Below, one piece after another: positions 1 to 9,402 of a stretch of DNA of 64,000 nt. How positions within the stretch are numbered: the stretch's first letter is position 1; every line of letters begins with the position of its first letter. Source of the DNA: Chitinophagaceae bacterium IBVUCB2 (GTDB lineage: Bacteria; Bacteroidota; Bacteroidia; Chitinophagales; Chitinophagaceae); NCBI GenBank assembly GCA_002127295.1, contig NFUV01000002.1:744001-808000 (forward strand). The letters run 5' to 3'. The notes under the pieces were generated by a model. That model worked only from the letters and a program-made list of their open reading frames with translations. It was not told where the DNA came from and did no database searches. The translations under genes were made by a program, and so were the position numbers.

Positions 1-453
1 TTCACATTGAACCGGCACCACTACGGAATCGGCAGCAGTTAAAGCATTTACAGTAATTAAACCAAGGGAAGGCGAGCAATCAATAACTATGAAATCATAT
101 TCATCCCGAATAGCTTCTAACTGGCTTTTTAATACCATTTCCCGGTTGGGATAATTGATCATTTCAATTTCGGCCCCCACTAAATCAATATGAGATGGAA
201 TAAGGTCGAGATTCGGGATTTCTGTTTTAAGAATAACATCTTTTGCTTTGGCCTCATTCACCATACAGTCATACAGGCTTTGGGTGATATTGTGCAGATC
301 AAAACCAACACCAGTTGTGCTATTAGCCTGTGGATCGCCATCTACGAGCAGAGTTTTATACTCCAGCACAGCAAAGCTTGCTGCCAGGTTGATGGCAGTA
401 GTAGTCTTGCCAACTCCTCCTTTTTGATTTGCTACACCGATTATTCTTCCCAT
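1..453 (-). CDS. parA: ParA family chromosome-partitioning ATPase (C-terminal part cut off by window edge)
   Basis: Deviant Walker-type ATPase of the ParA/Soj family, which with ParB moves replication origins apart. The visible 151 residues begin [20 protein letters not shown], containing the diagnostic KGGVGKTT P-loop, followed by [12 protein letters not shown] (Walker A-prime) and [11 protein letters not shown] (Walker B region). The ATG at 451-453 has an AAGGAG ribosome site about 12 bases upstream. The reading frame stays open to base 1, so the gene continues outside the window; parB would be expected next. Family is certain; a plasmid-type ParA cannot be excluded from this fragment, but the surrounding housekeeping genes favour the chromosomal Soj type. 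Confidence 0.95.
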   Translation of the reverse strand, partial: MGRIIGVANQKGGVGKTTTAINLAASFAVLEYKTLLVDGDPQANSTTGVGFDLHNITQSLYDCMVNEAKAKDVILKTEIPNLDLIPSHIDLVGAEIEMINYPNREMVLKSQLEAIRDEYDFIVIDCSPSLGLITVNALTAADSVVVPVQCE

Positions 454-518
454 TTTGCCGAATACTCCTTGTAATGATTAAATGTTAGTGGTAAAATTGC
501 CGCCTGAAAGCAAGAACG

Positions 519-526
519 CAAAATTA
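519..526 (-). promoter_or_regulatory. Candidate -7 element for parA
   Basis: Read on the minus strand this is TAATTTTG, an exact match to the Bacteroidota -7 consensus TAnnTTTG, about 65 bases upstream of the parA start. No clear -33 box is visible at the right distance. Assignment is by motif only. Confidence 0.35.
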
Positions 527-603
527 AGTTTTGCCCATTTTACGGCATTCCGGCAAAAATAAGTGTTCAGTAAAACAATGCCTATAATTAATCTTTCACC
601 GCT

Positions 604-611
604 TAATTTTG
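604..611 (+). promoter_or_regulatory. Candidate -7 element for the metallophosphoesterase gene
   Basis: TAATTTTG matches TAnnTTTG exactly and ends 10 bases before the ATG at 622. With the usual short distance to the transcription start, the transcript would have almost no leader. No good -33 box is visible. Confidence 0.4.
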
Positions 612-621
612 TTAGTAACAT

Positions 622-1872
622 ATGCGTAATACTCCTTTTTGGTGGGTGCTGCTTGGTTTTATGGTACTCCTCGATGTTTATTTTTTCCAGGCATTGAAAA
701 TCGTTTCTCAATCCGCCGCTCCAAGAACCAAAACAATCATTTTTACTGTTTACTGGGTGCTTTCCATTGGGGCAATATTAATGCTGATAGCATTGCCTTA
801 TATCAGTTTCGACAGGCAGGCAAAGTTTGCCCGTACTGCCATTTTCTCGGTTATTGCAGGCTTGTTTTTTGCCAAATTGATAGCATCACTTTTCTTTTTT
901 ATAGACGATATACGGCGGGGTGCACAATGGTTGGTAGCTAAAGTTAGTGCTGATAAACCAGTACTGACCGAAGCTGGTGAAAAGGAAGGAATAACCCGTT
1001 CTGTATTTCTAAGCTGGGCAGGTATGGCCGTGGGTGGTGGATTGTTTGGAACATTGGTATATGGTTTTGGTAACAAATACCGCTACCAGGTTAATAAAAC
1101 GAAGCTGGCGTACAATAATTTACCGGTTGCATTTAAAGGTTTGAAAATTGTTCATATCTCCGATATTCATTCGGGAAGTTTTACTGATAAAAAAGCGGTG
1201 ATAAGAGGGGTAGAAAAGATCATGAAACAACAACCCGACCTCATTCTTTTTACCGGCGACCTGGTAAACAATGTAGCCATTGAGATGGAAGATTATATGG
1301 ATGTGTTTGATAAGCTGAAGGCACCGATGGGTGTTTATTCAACCTTAGGAAATCATGACTATGGTGATTATGTAAGCTGGGATAATGAAGAAGATAAAAA
1401 GGTCAACTTAGAAAAAATAAAAGAAGTACATGCTGCGCTGGGATGGCGGTTGCTGATGAATGAGCATGTGGTGTTGGAAAAAGGGGCTGATAAAATTGCG
1501 TTGCTGGGAGTTGAGAACTGGAGTTCAAAAGCCCGGTTCCCTAAATATGGTGATTTGCAAAAGGCATATGCCGGCGCAGAAGCTTTTCCGTTTAAAATAT
1601 TAATGAGCCATGATCCTTCCCATTGGAAAGGTGAAGTTTGCGAAAGTTATAAAGATATTGATCTGATGCTGGCAGGTCACACACATGGAATGCAATTTGG
1701 TGTGGAGTTGCCGGGTTTTAAATGGAGTCCCGTACAATATGTGTACAAAGAATGGGCTGGCTTGTATAAGAACGAAGCACAACGTTTATACATCAACAGG
1801 GGCTTTGGGTTTATAGGCTATCCCGGAAGAGTGGGAATTTTGCCAGAGATTACTGTTTTAGAGCTTTCCTGA
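622..1872 (+). CDS. Membrane-anchored metallophosphoesterase (YkuE-like)
   Basis: 416 residues. The N-terminus carries hydrophobic segments at about 7-27, 38-60 and 72-94, and another at 130-148. The calcineurin-like phosphoesterase domain begins near residue 172. All metal-binding motifs of the fold are present in order: DIH at 181-183, GDL at 212-214, GNHD at 243-246, then SHDP and GHTHG near the C-terminus. The family cleaves phosphoesters with two metal ions; YkuE-like members act at the membrane, possibly on lipid-linked substrates, but the substrate here cannot be read from sequence. The gene diverges from parA and is followed by a probable terminator, so it is probably monocistronic. 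Confidence 0.9.
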   Translation: MRNTPFWWVLLGFMVLLDVYFFQALKIVSQSAAPRTKTIIFTVYWVLSIGAILMLIALPYISFDRQAKFARTAIFSVIAGLFFAKLIASLFFFIDDIRRGAQWLVAKVSADKPVLTEAGEKEGITRSVFLSWAGMAVGGGLFGTLVYGFGNKYRYQVNKTKLAYNNLPVAFKGLKIVHISDIHSGSFTDKKAVIRGVEKIMKQQPDLILFTGDLVNNVAIEMEDYMDVFDKLKAPMGVYSTLGNHDYGDYVSWDNEEDKKVNLEKIKEVHAALGWRLLMNEHVVLEKGADKIALLGVENWSSKARFPKYGDLQKAYAGAEAFPFKILMSHDPSHWKGEVCESYKDIDLMLAGHTHGMQFGVELPGFKWSPVQYVYKEWAGLYKNEAQRLYINRGFGFIGYPGRVGILPEITVLELS

Positions 1873-1905
1873 CAGGAAATACTTAATACATCTTCAATAA
1901 TTCAG

Positions 1906-1950
1906 TAAGCAATTCGTTTTAGAACAGCGAATTGCGTTAAACTTTTTTTT
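1906..1950 (+). terminator. Probable rho-independent terminator after the metallophosphoesterase gene
   Basis: Perfect 8-bp stem GCAATTCG (1909-1916) / CGAATTGC (1928-1935), extended by TAA/TTA with a bulged G, then three bases and a run of eight T. The stem is only moderately GC-rich. Confidence 0.5.
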
Positions 1951-1965
1951 ACCCAGTAAGTCTTA

Positions 1966-1995
1966 TTCCGGATTTTTGGAGTTCAATATCCGGAA
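1966..1995. promoter_or_regulatory. Inverted repeat upstream of the gene at 2016
   Basis: TTCCGGAT (1966-1973) and ATCCGGAA (1988-1995) are exact reverse complements separated by 14 bases, 20 bases before the next start codon. It could be an operator or a leader hairpin; no T-run follows, so it is not a terminator. Confidence 0.4.
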
Positions 1996-2015
1996 AACCA
2001 GAATACGGCTGCCCG

Positions 2016-3044
2016 ATGCTCAAAAAAATTCTAATACTGCTGATGCCAATCATGCTGTGTATTGCTGCATACCCGCAAGTTAATACCCGTGATACTACTG
2101 TTATTCCTGCCAATGGTATTTCATCAATAGATACTACGATCGATTACGACGAACTGTTTAGTGATTTCGACGCTTTCATGGATTCCATATTGTCGCCGCG
2201 GAATTATTTACTGCTAAGCGTTTCTGTTGCTAAAGGGTATTATAACTTTCTTAATAAAGGGAACTCATCTATTGATGCTTCCCGGAGACTTACTTATTCT
2301 CCTTCCATCGGCTATTATCACAAAGGAGGATTGGGAATAACCGCAACGGGCTATATGACTAATGACGCAACCAATCTGAATTTATACCAGTATGCTATTT
2401 CTCCGTCCTATGATTATTTGCAAAACCGGAATTTGGCAACAGGTATTTCATTCACCAAATTTTTCACCAAAGATTCGTTGCCTTTTTATACTACACCTAT
2501 TCAAAATGAATTGTCTGCTTACTTCACCTATCGCAAGTGGTGGGTAAAACCGATGATAGCATTCAGCTATGGGTGGGGTAGCCGTACTGATTATACTGAA
2601 AGAGAAACTTCTATACAGGATCTGCGGTTAAGACGAAGAGGCTTTACCTATGTAAATACAGAAGAAACCGTCAGCGACTTTTCAATAATGACTTCTTTAC
2701 GTCATGATTTTTATTGGTTAGATGTGCTTGGTAAAAAAGATCATATTCGTTTTACACCACAACTATCTTTTACAAGCGGTACGCAAAAATTTGGCTTCAA
2801 CCAATCGAGTGGCACTTATGTTACCAATTTGCGAACGGCCAACAATGTATTGTTTAATTCGGAAAATGTTTACCTGGATGATGAATTAAAATTCCAACCA
2901 CTTTCTCTCAGTTTTTTTTTACGGGGAGAATATTCGGTAGGCAAGTTCTTTGTGCAGCCACAAGTTATATTCGATTATTATTTTCCTGCATCGGACAACC
3001 AGTTCAGTACTCTCTTTTCATTTAATGCAGGATTGATTTTTTGA
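2016..3044 (+). CDS. Exported probable outer-membrane beta-barrel protein, unknown function
   Basis: 342 residues. A signal peptide is clear (about residues 1-21, hydrophobic core LILLMPIMLCIAAYPQ). The mature part is rich in aromatic residues and in alternating hydrophobic/polar stretches such as YYNFL, GYYHKGGLGITATGYM and FFLRGEYSVGKFFVQPQV, and it ends in LIF, as is typical of outer-membrane barrels. I do not recognise a named family. It is a stand-alone gene between two regulatory or terminator structures and the next barrel gene. Confidence 0.7.
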   Translation: MLKKILILLMPIMLCIAAYPQVNTRDTTVIPANGISSIDTTIDYDELFSDFDAFMDSILSPRNYLLLSVSVAKGYYNFLNKGNSSIDASRRLTYSPSIGYYHKGGLGITATGYMTNDATNLNLYQYAISPSYDYLQNRNLATGISFTKFFTKDSLPFYTTPIQNELSAYFTYRKWWVKPMIAFSYGWGSRTDYTERETSIQDLRLRRRGFTYVNTEETVSDFSIMTSLRHDFYWLDVLGKKDHIRFTPQLSFTSGTQKFGFNQSSGTYVTNLRTANNVLFNSENVYLDDELKFQPLSLSFFLRGEYSVGKFFVQPQVIFDYYFPASDNQFSTLFSFNAGLIF

Positions 3045-3292
3045 TTTTAGAAAACCTTCACATTTAACTTACAATAGAACGGGTGCATAAACTGTTAGAC
3101 AGGTTGCAACGAATAAGTAATATATTTTATTTAACAACGAAGCCGGGTTACTGGCACTATACTTGAAATTTTCTTCCGGCTTTTAAACAATTAAAATATA
3201 CAAGTACTCCGCTGCCAAAAACATTTAAACACCAATTTGAAATGAACTTTTCCCCGGCGGGTGCATGTGAAAATTATTAAAACAACAAACAC

Positions 3293-3877
3293 ATGAAAAC
3301 AAGACTCCTGACGCTGTTCGCAGCACTGTTACTCACCCAGGCCGCTATGGCCCAATTTCATATCGGTGTAAAAGGTGGGGCCAACATTACTAAAGTAGAT
3401 GGCAAATCTTTTAAAGATGAATTCCGATACGGTTATCATCTCGGTGGATTTGCAGAAATTAGAATGGGAAACAAGTTTGTTCTGCAACCCGAGGTATTAT
3501 TTAACCAGTATTCTACAAGACTGGATAGTAATTATAAAAACGTTTATGAAGATGTGTTTAATTCTAACACTAATATCAAGCTTAATTATCTTTCTATTCC
3601 CATCTTGCTAAACTATAGATTGATCGGTAGTTTTCTTTCTTTACAGGCAGGTCCGCAATTTGGTGTGTTAATTGACCAGAATAAAACAACATTGCAAAAT
3701 GGCGGGGATGCATTTAAAAAAGGCGATCTGTCTATGCTGGCAGGGGTGCAGTTTAAAGTAGGTCCAATGCGAATCAATGGTCGTTATGCTGTTGGTTTAA
3801 ATAATATCAGCGACTTACCGGATGATGATAAATGGAAAAACCAGGGTTTCCAGGTTTCTGTAGGGTTAGCTTTATAG
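3293..3877 (+). CDS. Outer-membrane beta-barrel protein (OMP_b-brl_2 / PorT-like family)
   Basis: 194 residues with a signal peptide cleaved after MAQ (residues 1-20). The mature start FHIGVKGGANITKVDG and the later YLSIPILLNYRL and LQAGPQFGVLIDQ segments are typical of the small eight-stranded barrel family common in Bacteroidota (Pfam OMP_b-brl_2). It ends in LAL, compatible with barrel insertion. Its specific role is unknown; relatives are usually called porin family or PorT family proteins without evidence of pore activity. A strong terminator follows immediately. Confidence 0.85.
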   Translation: MKTRLLTLFAALLLTQAAMAQFHIGVKGGANITKVDGKSFKDEFRYGYHLGGFAEIRMGNKFVLQPEVLFNQYSTRLDSNYKNVYEDVFNSNTNIKLNYLSIPILLNYRLIGSFLSLQAGPQFGVLIDQNKTTLQNGGDAFKKGDLSMLAGVQFKVGPMRINGRYAVGLNNISDLPDDDKWKNQGFQVSVGLAL

Positions 3878-3894
3878 AATAATATTTTTATATC

Positions 3895-3929
3895 AAAGTC
3901 TCCCCTTTTAAAATGGGGGAGACTTTTTT
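3895..3929 (+). terminator. Rho-independent terminator
   Basis: Perfect 11-bp stem AAAGTCTCCCC (3895-3905) / GGGGAGACTTT (3916-3926) with a 10-base loop, running into six T. It ends the beta-barrel gene and separates it from lon. Confidence 0.88.
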
Positions 3930-4037
3930 GTGTAAACCCTTACCTGCCAGCTACATAGTTTGGCAGTTTTTTTATGACGGCATGAATCTTGGCAATACTG
4001 ATTTCCCGTTATACTTTTAACGCCCCTTAAACTAGAA

Positions 4038-6473
4038 ATGACAGATTGTCTAAAGAAGATTATGGATATAAATATTGAAAAATTTTTGCTGCGCTCAGAA
4101 GATGAGATGGATTTTATGCCGATTATTCCGTTGAATGAAACAGACCATGAAGATCCTAATAGTATTGCAGTACCTGAAGAGTTACCCTTATTACCGCTTA
4201 GAAATACAGTGCTGTTCCCCGGCGTGGTATTACCGATTACGGTGGGCCGGGATAAAAGCATCAAAGCTGTAAATGAAGCCTACAAAACTGACAAACTGAT
4301 AGGAGTGGTGGCGCAAAAAGACACCAATGTAGAAGATCCTGAAATAAAAGATTTGGAAAGTATTGGTACGGTGGCCAAAATTGTTAAGCTGATAAAGATG
4401 CCCGATGGAGGTACAACCATCATCATACAGGGTAAAAGCCGTTTCCTTATTGAATCAATTGCCGATGAAGAGCCTTACTTCAGGGCTAAAATAAAAAAAC
4501 TGCATGAAGAAGAATCTCCAAAAGATGCGGATTTTGATGCATATGTAGCAAACATTAAAGATCTGGCGGCTGATATTGTTCAGTTATCGCCCAATATTCC
4601 TACAGAAGCTTCTATCATTCTCCGGAACATTGAAAGTCCTGCTTTCCTGATCCACTTTGTTTCCAGTAACCTGAATACAGATATCAAAGACAAACAGCGA
4701 TTGCTGGAGTTAAATCAAATACGTCAACGGGCCGATCTGCTGATGCAGTTGCTGCAAAAAGAATTACAGTTTGCCGAGTTGAAAAATAAAGTAACCACTA
4801 AAACGAGAACCGAGTTAGATAAACAGCAACGGGAATACTTTCTGCAACAACAGATGAAAAGTATTAAAGAAGAATTAGGTGGCGACAGCAATTCACAAGA
4901 GATAAAAGAAATGCAAAAAAAGGCTGAAACAAAAAAATGGCCTGTTACTGCAAAAGAAATGTTCAAGAAAGGGATTGAAAAATTAGAGAGAATGCACCCA
5001 AGCACTCCCGATTTTTCAGTAGTGTATAATCATCTTGATTTGATGCTTGAACTTCCATGGGAAGATTATACCGAAGACCATTACGATCTGAAGAAAGCTC
5101 AAAAGACTCTTGATAGCGATCATTATGGAATGAAAAAAATCAAAGAACGTATTTTAGAATATCTAGCAGTATTGAAGTTGAAAGGTGATATGAAAAGCCC
5201 GATACTTTGTTTTGTAGGCCCTCCGGGAATTGGTAAAACTTCATTAGGCCGTAGTATCGCCAATGCTATCGGAAGAAAATATGTTCGTCTAAGTCTTGGT
5301 GGATTACATGATGAGAGTGAAATAAGAGGACATCGTAAAACATATATAGGCGCTATGCCGGGACGTATTTTACAATCCTTACGGAAAGTAAAATCATCCA
5401 ACCCGGTAATGATTTTGGATGAAATAGATAAAGTGGGCAGCGATCACCGTGGCGATCCTTCTTCTGCTTTACTGGAAGTATTAGACCCCGAGCAGAATCA
5501 TACTTTTTATGATAACTATTTGGAGGGAGAATATGATTTAAGCAAAGTGTTATTTATCGCCACTGCTAATAACTTTCAAAATATCCAGCCGGCATTAAGG
5601 GACAGGATGGAAGTAATTGATTTAAGTGGCTATGCAGTAGAAGAAAAAATTGAAATTGCAAAGCGACATTTATTTCCCAAACAAAAAGAATTGCATGGAC
5701 TTAAAAGCAGTGATTTTAAGATCAGTGATAAAGTATTGGAAAAAGTAATCCAGGATTATACAAGGGAGAGTGGGGTGAGGGAGTTAGACCGCCAGCTTGC
5801 TTCTATTATGCGTTACCAGGCAAAAGAATTGGCTTTTAAAGGGAAATTAAAAGCTACACTTACTGCTGATGACATTGAAACAATCATCGGCAAACCAAGA
5901 TACAGCAACGATATTTATAAAACGGCGAATATGGCCGGCGTAGCTGTTGGACTTGCCTGGACGTATGTGGGCGGTGATATTCTGTTCATAGAAGCAAGTT
6001 TAAGTGATGGTAAAGGTGAATTGCGGCTGACGGGTAATTTAGGAAATGTGATGAAGGAAAGTGCCAGTACTGCCTTAAGTTATTTGCAAGCCAATGCCAA
6101 GAAATATAAACTGGATGGAAAACTTTTTGAAAAGAAGAACATTCACATACATGTTCCCGAAGGAGCTGTCCCTAAGGATGGTCCGAGTGCAGGTATTACC
6201 ATGATGACAGCCATCGCCTCAGCATTAACAGGCTACCGGGTAAAGCCATTTTTAGCCATGACGGGTGAGATAACCCTGCGTGGGCAAGTATTACCGGTAG
6301 GTGGGATAAAAGAAAAAGTATTGGCAGCAAAAAGAGCTGGGCTAAAAGAAATTATTCTTTGTTCCCAGAATGAAAAGGATGTGGAGGAAATTGATTCAGC
6401 TTTTATAAAAGGCATTAAGTTTCATTATGTAAAAACCATGAGCCAGGTATTGGAAATGGCATTGGTTAAATAG
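4038..6473 (+). CDS. lon: Lon endopeptidase (ATP-dependent AAA+ serine protease)
   Basis: 811 residues, full length for LonA. The order is an N-terminal substrate-recognition domain (about 46-240, with LPLLPLRNTVLFPGVVLPI), a coiled-coil linker, an AAA+ module with Walker A GPPGIGKT at 394-401 and Walker B VMILDE at 457-462, then the protease domain. The Ser-Lys dyad is intact: Ser717 in PKDGPSAG and Lys760 in LPVGGIKEK. Lon degrades misfolded and regulatory proteins in the cytoplasm. The start may instead be the ATG at 4062 (MDINIEKF), which has AAGAAG just upstream; either leaves all domains complete. No heat-shock operator was identified upstream. Confidence 0.98.
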   Translation: MTDCLKKIMDINIEKFLLRSEDEMDFMPIIPLNETDHEDPNSIAVPEELPLLPLRNTVLFPGVVLPITVGRDKSIKAVNEAYKTDKLIGVVAQKDTNVEDPEIKDLESIGTVAKIVKLIKMPDGGTTIIIQGKSRFLIESIADEEPYFRAKIKKLHEEESPKDADFDAYVANIKDLAADIVQLSPNIPTEASIILRNIESPAFLIHFVSSNLNTDIKDKQRLLELNQIRQRADLLMQLLQKELQFAELKNKVTTKTRTELDKQQREYFLQQQMKSIKEELGGDSNSQEIKEMQKKAETKKWPVTAKEMFKKGIEKLERMHPSTPDFSVVYNHLDLMLELPWEDYTEDHYDLKKAQKTLDSDHYGMKKIKERILEYLAVLKLKGDMKSPILCFVGPPGIGKTSLGRSIANAIGRKYVRLSLGGLHDESEIRGHRKTYIGAMPGRILQSLRKVKSSNPVMILDEIDKVGSDHRGDPSSALLEVLDPEQNHTFYDNYLEGEYDLSKVLFIATANNFQNIQPALRDRMEVIDLSGYAVEEKIEIAKRHLFPKQKELHGLKSSDFKISDKVLEKVIQDYTRESGVRELDRQLASIMRYQAKELAFKGKLKATLTADDIETIIGKPRYSNDIYKTANMAGVAVGLAWTYVGGDILFIEASLSDGKGELRLTGNLGNVMKESASTALSYLQANAKKYKLDGKLFEKKNIHIHVPEGAVPKDGPSAGITMMTAIASALTGYRVKPFLAMTGEITLRGQVLPVGGIKEKVLAAKRAGLKEIILCSQNEKDVEEIDSAFIKGIKFHYVKTMSQVLEMALVK

Positions 6474-6546
6474 AATATTTCCTGCTTTTCTCAACCAACT
6501 TTCTTTTTTATTGTTATCAATTTTAATGTTGGTTGTTTAAGGTTTG

Positions 6547-6576
6547 CTTCCGCTTTGCGGAAGGATTAAGTAATCC
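6547..6576 (+). other. Two abutting hairpins upstream of porQ
   Basis: CTTCCGC/GCGGAAG (6547-6553 with 6557-6563) is followed at once by GGATTA/TAATCC (6563-6568 with 6571-6576). There is no T-run, so these are not a simple terminator. They lie between lon and the porQ start and could be a leader structure or a processed lon 3' end. Confidence 0.35.
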
Positions 6577-6621
6577 TCCTTGTTCGCAGGGAGGATTTTC
6601 TTTTGTTACTTTCGCAGGGCT

Positions 6622-7683
6622 TTGTATACACGAATTACAATATTGCTATTATGCCTCTCATGTAGTTGTGCTGCCCAGGTACTGGGTGGTAATTCTATTT
6701 TTAACTTCTTAAAGCTTTCCAATACGCCGCAGCTAACAGCACTGGGAGGTGTAAATGTATCTCAACCATCTGATGATGTAGGCTTGGCTTTTAATAATCC
6801 TGCTTTGCTAAAAGCTTCAATGCATACACAGATGAATGCGGTGTTTAACAGCTTTTATGGAGGTGCGAAAATTTATCATCTTGGTATGGGTTATAGAAAT
6901 GAAAAGCTGAATACCAATTTCGCATGGGGGCTACATTATTTTAATTATGGCAATGTGCAGGAAACAGATGCCGGAGGCAATTTGATGGGGCGGTTTAATC
7001 CCACTGATTGGGTAATACAAGTATCGGCTTCCAGAAGCTATTTAGAAAAATGGAATTATGGAGCAACCCTAAAATTTGTTAGCTCAAATTATGGCATGTA
7101 CCGCTCCAATGGGGTTGCAATGGATATTGGTGTATTGTATCATGATTCTGCAAAATTGTTTTCGGCTTCAGCTGTTTTGAAAAATGCAGGGTTTCAGATA
7201 AAAAAATATAACGACAGTGAGGCGGATGATCTTCCTTTTGATTTACAAATCGGAATAACCCAAAGATTAGAGAAAGCCCCTTTTAGCTTTTCGCTAACTG
7301 TGCAGCGGCTTCACCAGTTCGATATTAGCTATTCCGATACCAGCTTTAACAATGAAAATGGATTCGTTAATAGTAGCAATAAAAAATTCTCTTTTAACAA
7401 GCTTATAAACCATTTTGTTTTGGCTACAACTATTTACTTCGGTGATAAAATAGAAGCTATCGTCGGGTATAATTTTTTGCGAAGGAAAGAATTAAATATC
7501 GGAAGTATTGGTAATGGATTAAATGGTTTTTCAATAGGTGCAGGTGTGATGTTGGGCAAATTGCAGGTAAGATATGCCCGGGCTTATTATCAAAATAATT
7601 CTGCTTTTAACCAATTCGGGCTTACGATGAAATTGAATAATTATTTTGGATTGGGCAAATTTGGAGAACGGATTGGATGGTAA
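6622..7683 (+). CDS. porQ: Type IX secretion system protein PorQ
   Basis: About 353 residues. After the signal peptide (ILLLCLSCSCAAQ) the sequence GGNSIFNFLKLSNTPQLTALGG and SQPSDDVGLAFNNPALL matches the PorQ family, an outer-membrane barrel needed for type IX secretion and gliding in Bacteroidota. No ATG precedes the signal peptide in this frame. The likely start is TTG at 6622, giving MYTRITILLL; TTG at 6580 would add 14 residues from the hairpin region and is less likely. The 3' end lies next to the convergent PIG-L gene with no room for a terminator. Confidence 0.85.
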   Translation: MYTRITILLLCLSCSCAAQVLGGNSIFNFLKLSNTPQLTALGGVNVSQPSDDVGLAFNNPALLKASMHTQMNAVFNSFYGGAKIYHLGMGYRNEKLNTNFAWGLHYFNYGNVQETDAGGNLMGRFNPTDWVIQVSASRSYLEKWNYGATLKFVSSNYGMYRSNGVAMDIGVLYHDSAKLFSASAVLKNAGFQIKKYNDSEADDLPFDLQIGITQRLEKAPFSFSLTVQRLHQFDISYSDTSFNNENGFVNSSNKKFSFNKLINHFVLATTIYFGDKIEAIVGYNFLRRKELNIGSIGNGLNGFSIGAGVMLGKLQVRYARAYYQNNSAFNQFGLTMKLNNYFGLGKFGERIGW

Positions 7684-7684
7684 A

Positions 7685-8317
7685 TCAACTAATGATTTTA
7701 TACACCTCAAAAGCTTCTGCAAATTCATTATTGCTTTGCACCCCCCGTACCCTGGCTAATGAACGGATAAATTCTTCCTGCATATAATTTCGATGTGATT
7801 GCGATTGGTACGCTTTGATAGCTTTCACTTTTTTTTCGATATCCGGGGCAGATAATTTTATAAATAAAGCAGGACTAAACCGATTTTGATTCCATGGCAG
7901 GTCATAACCAAGTACAGAACTATTTTTAAAAGCCCGCAACGCTTCATTATGTATCACCTGGTGGTCTTGATGAATATCTGATGAGGAAGGGATAAATATC
8001 AGATCTGGTTGGATGTATTTATTGAGACTCACTAACTCTTCTAATATTTCTTGTCTTTTTTGGGAGAACTCCCGAACCTCAAAGTTGTAAAACATTAATT
8101 TTCCTGCATCCATTCCTAATTCTTTGATGGCAGATTTACATTCTCTTTCTAAAGTGTCGGGTGCTAAGCCTGCGGGTAATGATTTTTGACAGGATGAAAA
8201 TGCAGCATAATGAACTTCTCTTCCTTCACTGCAAAATTTGGCAATGCTGGCTCCACATCCCAATTCGCCATCATCTGTATGTGGTGCAAGTATCAATATT
8301 TTTTTTGGGTCAAACAT
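7685..8317 (-). CDS. PIG-L family N-acetylglucosaminyl deacetylase
   Basis: 210 residues with the zinc-binding motif APHTDDGELGCG at residues 11-22 (the usual PHPDDxELG with Thr for Pro) and the second motif HQDHQVIHNEA. PIG-L/LmbE enzymes remove acetyl groups from N-acetylglucosamine-containing molecules, including bacillithiol precursors and envelope glycans. It is the last gene of the long minus-strand envelope operon, 51 bases after DUF2304, so a glycan or lipid-linked sugar is the likelier substrate. A bacillithiol BshB role is the main alternative and cannot be excluded. Confidence 0.9.
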   Translation of the reverse strand: MFDPKKILILAPHTDDGELGCGASIAKFCSEGREVHYAAFSSCQKSLPAGLAPDTLERECKSAIKELGMDAGKLMFYNFEVREFSQKRQEILEELVSLNKYIQPDLIFIPSSSDIHQDHQVIHNEALRAFKNSSVLGYDLPWNQNRFSPALFIKLSAPDIEKKVKAIKAYQSQSHRNYMQEEFIRSLARVRGVQSNNEFAEAFEVYKIIS

Positions 8318-8368
8318 ATGTAGTGGGCAAAACTAATCATTAAGTTTCCGGAAATGAAATAGTTGCCT

Positions 8369-8710
8369 TTATTTTCCGACTTCTTTATTGGCGGAATCGG
8401 CTTCTTTCAGAGCTTGCTGGCGAACAATCTCCGTCAAAGTGGTTTCTAACCGGCGAATTCTTGCAAACATTTTCATTATAATAAAAATGAAAAAGAAGAT
8501 GCATATATAGAAAAGAAGATCGGCACCACGACCCACTCCCATCTTTCTGGCAATATCGTTGGTGTATTCAGGGAAAAGAATAAAGAAGATGGCCAGCCCA
8601 GAAAAAACGGTTAAAATAATCAGGTCGAAAATGGCACTGCGTAAGCGAACTATGTAAAAGAACATAGTAACAATAACTGCAGCTATCAGTAATATTTGTA
8701 TTCCATTCAT
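8369..8710 (-). CDS. DUF2304 family small membrane protein
   Basis: 113 residues with three hydrophobic segments (about 4-20, 28-46, 66-82) followed by a charged helix RIRRLETTLTEIVRQQALKEA, the usual form of DUF2304. These proteins nearly always sit beside a GT2 glycosyltransferase of the dolichyl-phosphate-mannose-synthase type, and that is the case here: the ATG overlaps the TGA of the GT2 gene in an ATGA junction. It may anchor or regulate the transferase; this is inferred from context only. Confidence 0.85.
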   Translation of the reverse strand: MNGIQILLIAAVIVTMFFYIVRLRSAIFDLIILTVFSGLAIFFILFPEYTNDIARKMGVGRGADLLFYICIFFFIFIIMKMFARIRRLETTLTEIVRQQALKEADSANKEVGK

Positions 8711-9402
8711 TTGAAAACTTTATTTAAAACTATGTCAAAAAAAATACGAAAACTACTCCATAATGTCTGCCCCTTTTGGCGGGAATAGTCTGTATATAAA
8801 ATTGTAGCAGGTGCTTCTATATATCTCAGTTTATTCTTTTTTATCTGTGAAAGTATTTCTGTTGCATGTGCCATCCGGTTTTCCCGAAGTTGAATTTTTT
8901 TTGCAGCTGAATTGGTCATTACCCGCAATCCATTATGGGCATCGGTTAATAATAGACCCGAGAAAAAATAATTAATATATCGGGCCAGTTTCAAGAGTCG
9001 TTTTCTTTTAGCAGGCATATTGTGCACGGAGCCTGTCATAAACCTTGAGCCCAGAATAATATCTGCTTTATTTTCAATCAGTACCTCCAGTAATTGATTA
9101 ATGTTTGTAGCATCATGCTGTCCGTCCGCATCAAAAGTTACAATGTATGCTGCATTTTTTGCAAGAGCAAAATCAATCCCGGTTTGTAGCGCAGCTCCCT
9201 GCCCCAGATTAACTCGGTGCCGTATAAAAAAAACAGAACCAGTAGCAACAAATGGTTTTAATGGTATAGCCGACCCATCATCAACCACTACCGGACTATA
9301 TCCAAATGACAATAACTTTTGCACAACGGTTTGAATCGTTGTGCTTTCATTATACGCCGGAATTACAACAAAGACTGATTTTGGGTTAACGTGGTGCGAC
9401 AT
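8707..9402 (-). CDS. Family 2 glycosyltransferase (polyprenyl-phosphate sugar synthase type)
   Basis: 231 residues from the ATG at 9402 (MSHHVNPKSVFVVIPAYNES). A longer in-frame start at 9507 lies deep in the upstream gene and is rejected. GT2 motifs: VVIPAYNE, VVDDGS, NLGQGAALQTGID, and the DxD-type FDADGQHD; LGSRFM follows. Such enzymes transfer a sugar from a nucleotide donor to undecaprenyl phosphate or a glycan. No long C-terminal membrane domain is present, so the neighbouring DUF2304 protein may supply membrane attachment. It overlaps the upstream GT-C gene by 17 bases, which implies co-translation. Confidence 0.9.
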   Translation of the reverse strand: MSHHVNPKSVFVVIPAYNESTTIQTVVQKLLSFGYSPVVVDDGSAIPLKPFVATGSVFFIRHRVNLGQGAALQTGIDFALAKNAAYIVTFDADGQHDATNINQLLEVLIENKADIILGSRFMTGSVHNMPAKRKRLLKLARYINYFFSGLLLTDAHNGLRVMTNSAAKKIQLRENRMAHATEILSQIKKNKLRYIEAPATILYTDYSRQKGQTLWSSFRIFFDIVLNKVFK

